Made by a program: the position numbers and the translations under genes. Shown here piece by piece: positions 5,437 through 6,214 of a DNA stretch of 6,214 nucleotides; the stretch's first letter is position 1, and every line of letters begins with the position of its first letter. Source of the DNA: Acidobacteriaceae bacterium (lineage in GTDB: Bacteria > Acidobacteriota > Terriglobia > Terriglobales > SbA1); contig PLEA01000584.1 in assembly GCA_003136335.1 (NCBI GenBank), positions 1 to 6,214 of the forward strand, in the 5' to 3' direction. Below the pieces are notes generated by a model. It was not told the origin of the DNA and did no database searches. It saw nothing but the letters and a program-made list of their open reading frames with translations.

Positions 5437-5859
5437 ATGGAGAAGGTTAGGCTCCCGCTCTTTTTTCTCGGGTTAGTGCTCGCGGCGTCAATCACGCTAT
5501 CTTGCGGCTCTGGCACAAACTCAAACCGTTCTCTCCAATCCGTCACTCTTAGCCCCGCCACTGCCGACGCTCAGGATTATGACAACGGCCCAGTGCAGTT
5601 CGTCGCCACCGGCCACTACAGTGTTTCTCCGCGAACAGCCACTCCGCTTTCAGCCTTTTGGGGTACGTGTTACCAGAATGCAACCACCACCGCGATAACT
5701 GTCACAAGCGAAGGCCTTGCCAAATGCGCCAGCGGAGCGGTCGGGATCTATACGGTCTGGGCGGAAAATCCCCCTTTGCCCAACGCGATGTGTGATGCAA
5801 CCACAGCGTGCGGGGGAGGCTGCTTTGTTGTCGGTAGCGCACAGCTCACTTGTCCCTAA
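5437..5859 (+). CDS. Cysteine-rich Ig-like (BIG2-type) lipoprotein, acidobacterial type
   Basis: The 140-residue product starts MEKVRLPLFF with a hydrophobic segment to about residue 20 and then TLSC23, a slightly atypical lipobox, so C23 is likely lipidated and the protein anchored in a membrane facing the periplasm or outside. A Ser/Asn/Gly-rich tether follows. SLQSVTLSPATADAQDYDNGPVQFVATGHY (32-61) looks like the first strands of a bacterial Ig-like domain, and GLAKCASGAVGIYTVWA (93-109) like its later strands. Six further cysteines (C78, C97, C119, C125, C129, C139), several clustered in CDATTACGGGC, could form three disulfides. I recall many short proteins with this layout in Acidobacteriota; their role is unknown to me. 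A strong Shine-Dalgarno supports the start. The next gene starts 71 bp downstream with its own -10-like element. Confidence 0.75.
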   Translation: MEKVRLPLFFLGLVLAASITLSCGSGTNSNRSLQSVTLSPATADAQDYDNGPVQFVATGHYSVSPRTATPLSAFWGTCYQNATTTAITVTSEGLAKCASGAVGIYTVWAENPPLPNAMCDATTACGGGCFVVGSAQLTCP

Positions 5860-5918
5860 GCAGAGTTCCAGGCTAAACGGACGCCGGGCTGATGGCGCCC
5901 GCTGGAAGGCTGAGGCGG

Positions 5919-5924
5919 TAGAAT
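5919..5924 (+). promoter_or_regulatory. -10-like element TAGAAT just before the SDR gene
   Basis: TAGAAT (5 of 6 to TATAAT) ends 6 nt before ATG 5931, placing the expected transcription start on the start codon. No Shine-Dalgarno is present at the usual distance and no good -35 hexamer is seen. Confidence 0.4.
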
Positions 5925-5930
5925 CCCTGC

Positions 5931-6214
5931 ATGCAAGATCCTCAGGCAAAACCTCTTCATGGCAAGACTGCGCTCATCACCGGCGCTGCCCGACGGTTGG
6001 GACGCGCGTCGGCGCTGGCGCTGGCACGGGCGGGAGCAGACGTTGCCATTACTTTCAGGAACTCTTCGCGCGAGGCTCGGGAAACGGTCGTGGATCTGTC
6101 GGGGTTCGGGGTGCGGGCGTTTGCGCTGCGCTGCGATGTGACCGATGAGGCTAGCGTTCAGGCGATGATGAAGGACGCGGGGCGCGAATTGGGCCGCATC
6201 GACATTCTGGTCAA
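5931..6214 (+). CDS. Short-chain dehydrogenase/reductase, pteridine-reductase/FabG-like, N-terminal part
   Basis: The gene is cut by the right edge; 94 residues are visible. After a short leader the Rossmann motif reads KTALITGAARRLGRASALAL (12-31). The standard SDR motif is TGxxxGxG; here the middle glycine is R22 (TGAARRLG, 17-24), as in pteridine reductases and related FolM-like enzymes, whereas typical FabG reads TGASRGIG. TFRNSS (41-46) at the end of the second strand carries R43, suggesting NADPH preference. CDVTDEASV (68-76) and GRIDILV (88-94) complete the cofactor half. The catalytic Ser, Tyr and Lys lie beyond the window, so the substrate is open: a pterin, an acyl-ACP or another ketone. 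It is cytoplasmic. I chose ATG 5931 because it begins a typical SDR N-terminus and follows TAGAAT closely. Confidence 0.85.
   Translation, partial: MQDPQAKPLHGKTALITGAARRLGRASALALARAGADVAITFRNSSREARETVVDLSGFGVRAFALRCDVTDEASVQAMMKDAGRELGRIDILV

Noticed and set aside
5379..5450. 23-codon upstream ORF overlapping the lipoprotein start
   Set aside because: Its ATG overlaps the TAAAAT element, it has no ribosome binding site, and short frames of this size are frequent by chance.
5885..5901. Small hairpin CGGGC / GCCCG after the lipoprotein gene
   Set aside because: A 5-bp stem with a 7-nt loop and no T-run is too weak to call a terminator.

Overview
The window is about 6.2 kb of GC-rich bacterial chromosome with nine genes on both strands, two of them cut by the window edges. 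Protein features point to Acidobacteriota: a small Ig-like lipoprotein of a type common in that phylum, a short secreted carboxypeptidase-regulatory-like protein, a DUF6249-like membrane protein, and intergenic sequence resembling the 'GGATGGGGCACCC' motifs I associate with acidobacterial genomes. This assignment rests on recognition, not on a search.

Layout: (1) 1-425, minus strand, the N-terminal third of a ThiO-like FAD amine oxidase. (2) 534-989, plus, a secreted protein with a carboxypeptidase-regulatory-like fold, divergent from thiO. (3) 1088-1468, plus, an EVE-domain protein. (4) 1469-1590, a convergent intergenic spacer that looks repetitive. (5) 1591-1947, minus, a three-helix DUF6249-like membrane protein. 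(6) 2138-3247, plus, a secreted PHB-depolymerase/LpqC-type esterase with a glycine-rich insert and Asn where the catalytic His is expected. (7) 3266-4864, minus, an acyl-CoA synthetase of the 4-coumarate/long-chain acyl-CoA ligase group, convergent with the esterase. (8) 4942-5187, minus, a small CxxC glutaredoxin-like protein upstream of the ligase. (9) 5437-5859, plus, a cysteine-rich Ig-like lipoprotein. (10) 5931-6214, plus, the start of a short-chain dehydrogenase with a pteridine-reductase-like cofactor motif.

The genes do not form one pathway; this looks like ordinary mixed chromosomal content, and I see no phage, transposon, CRISPR or RNA gene. The clearest cross-gene pattern concerns initiation. 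Four genes (1088, 1947, 2138, 5437) have Shine-Dalgarno sequences. The other five (425, 534, 4864, 5187, 5931) lack a good one and carry a TANAAT -10-like hexamer ending 6-10 nt before the start codon, which suggests leaderless or nearly leaderless mRNAs. The other main point is the apparent loss of the catalytic His in the esterase. I did not find a convincing new multi-gene system.
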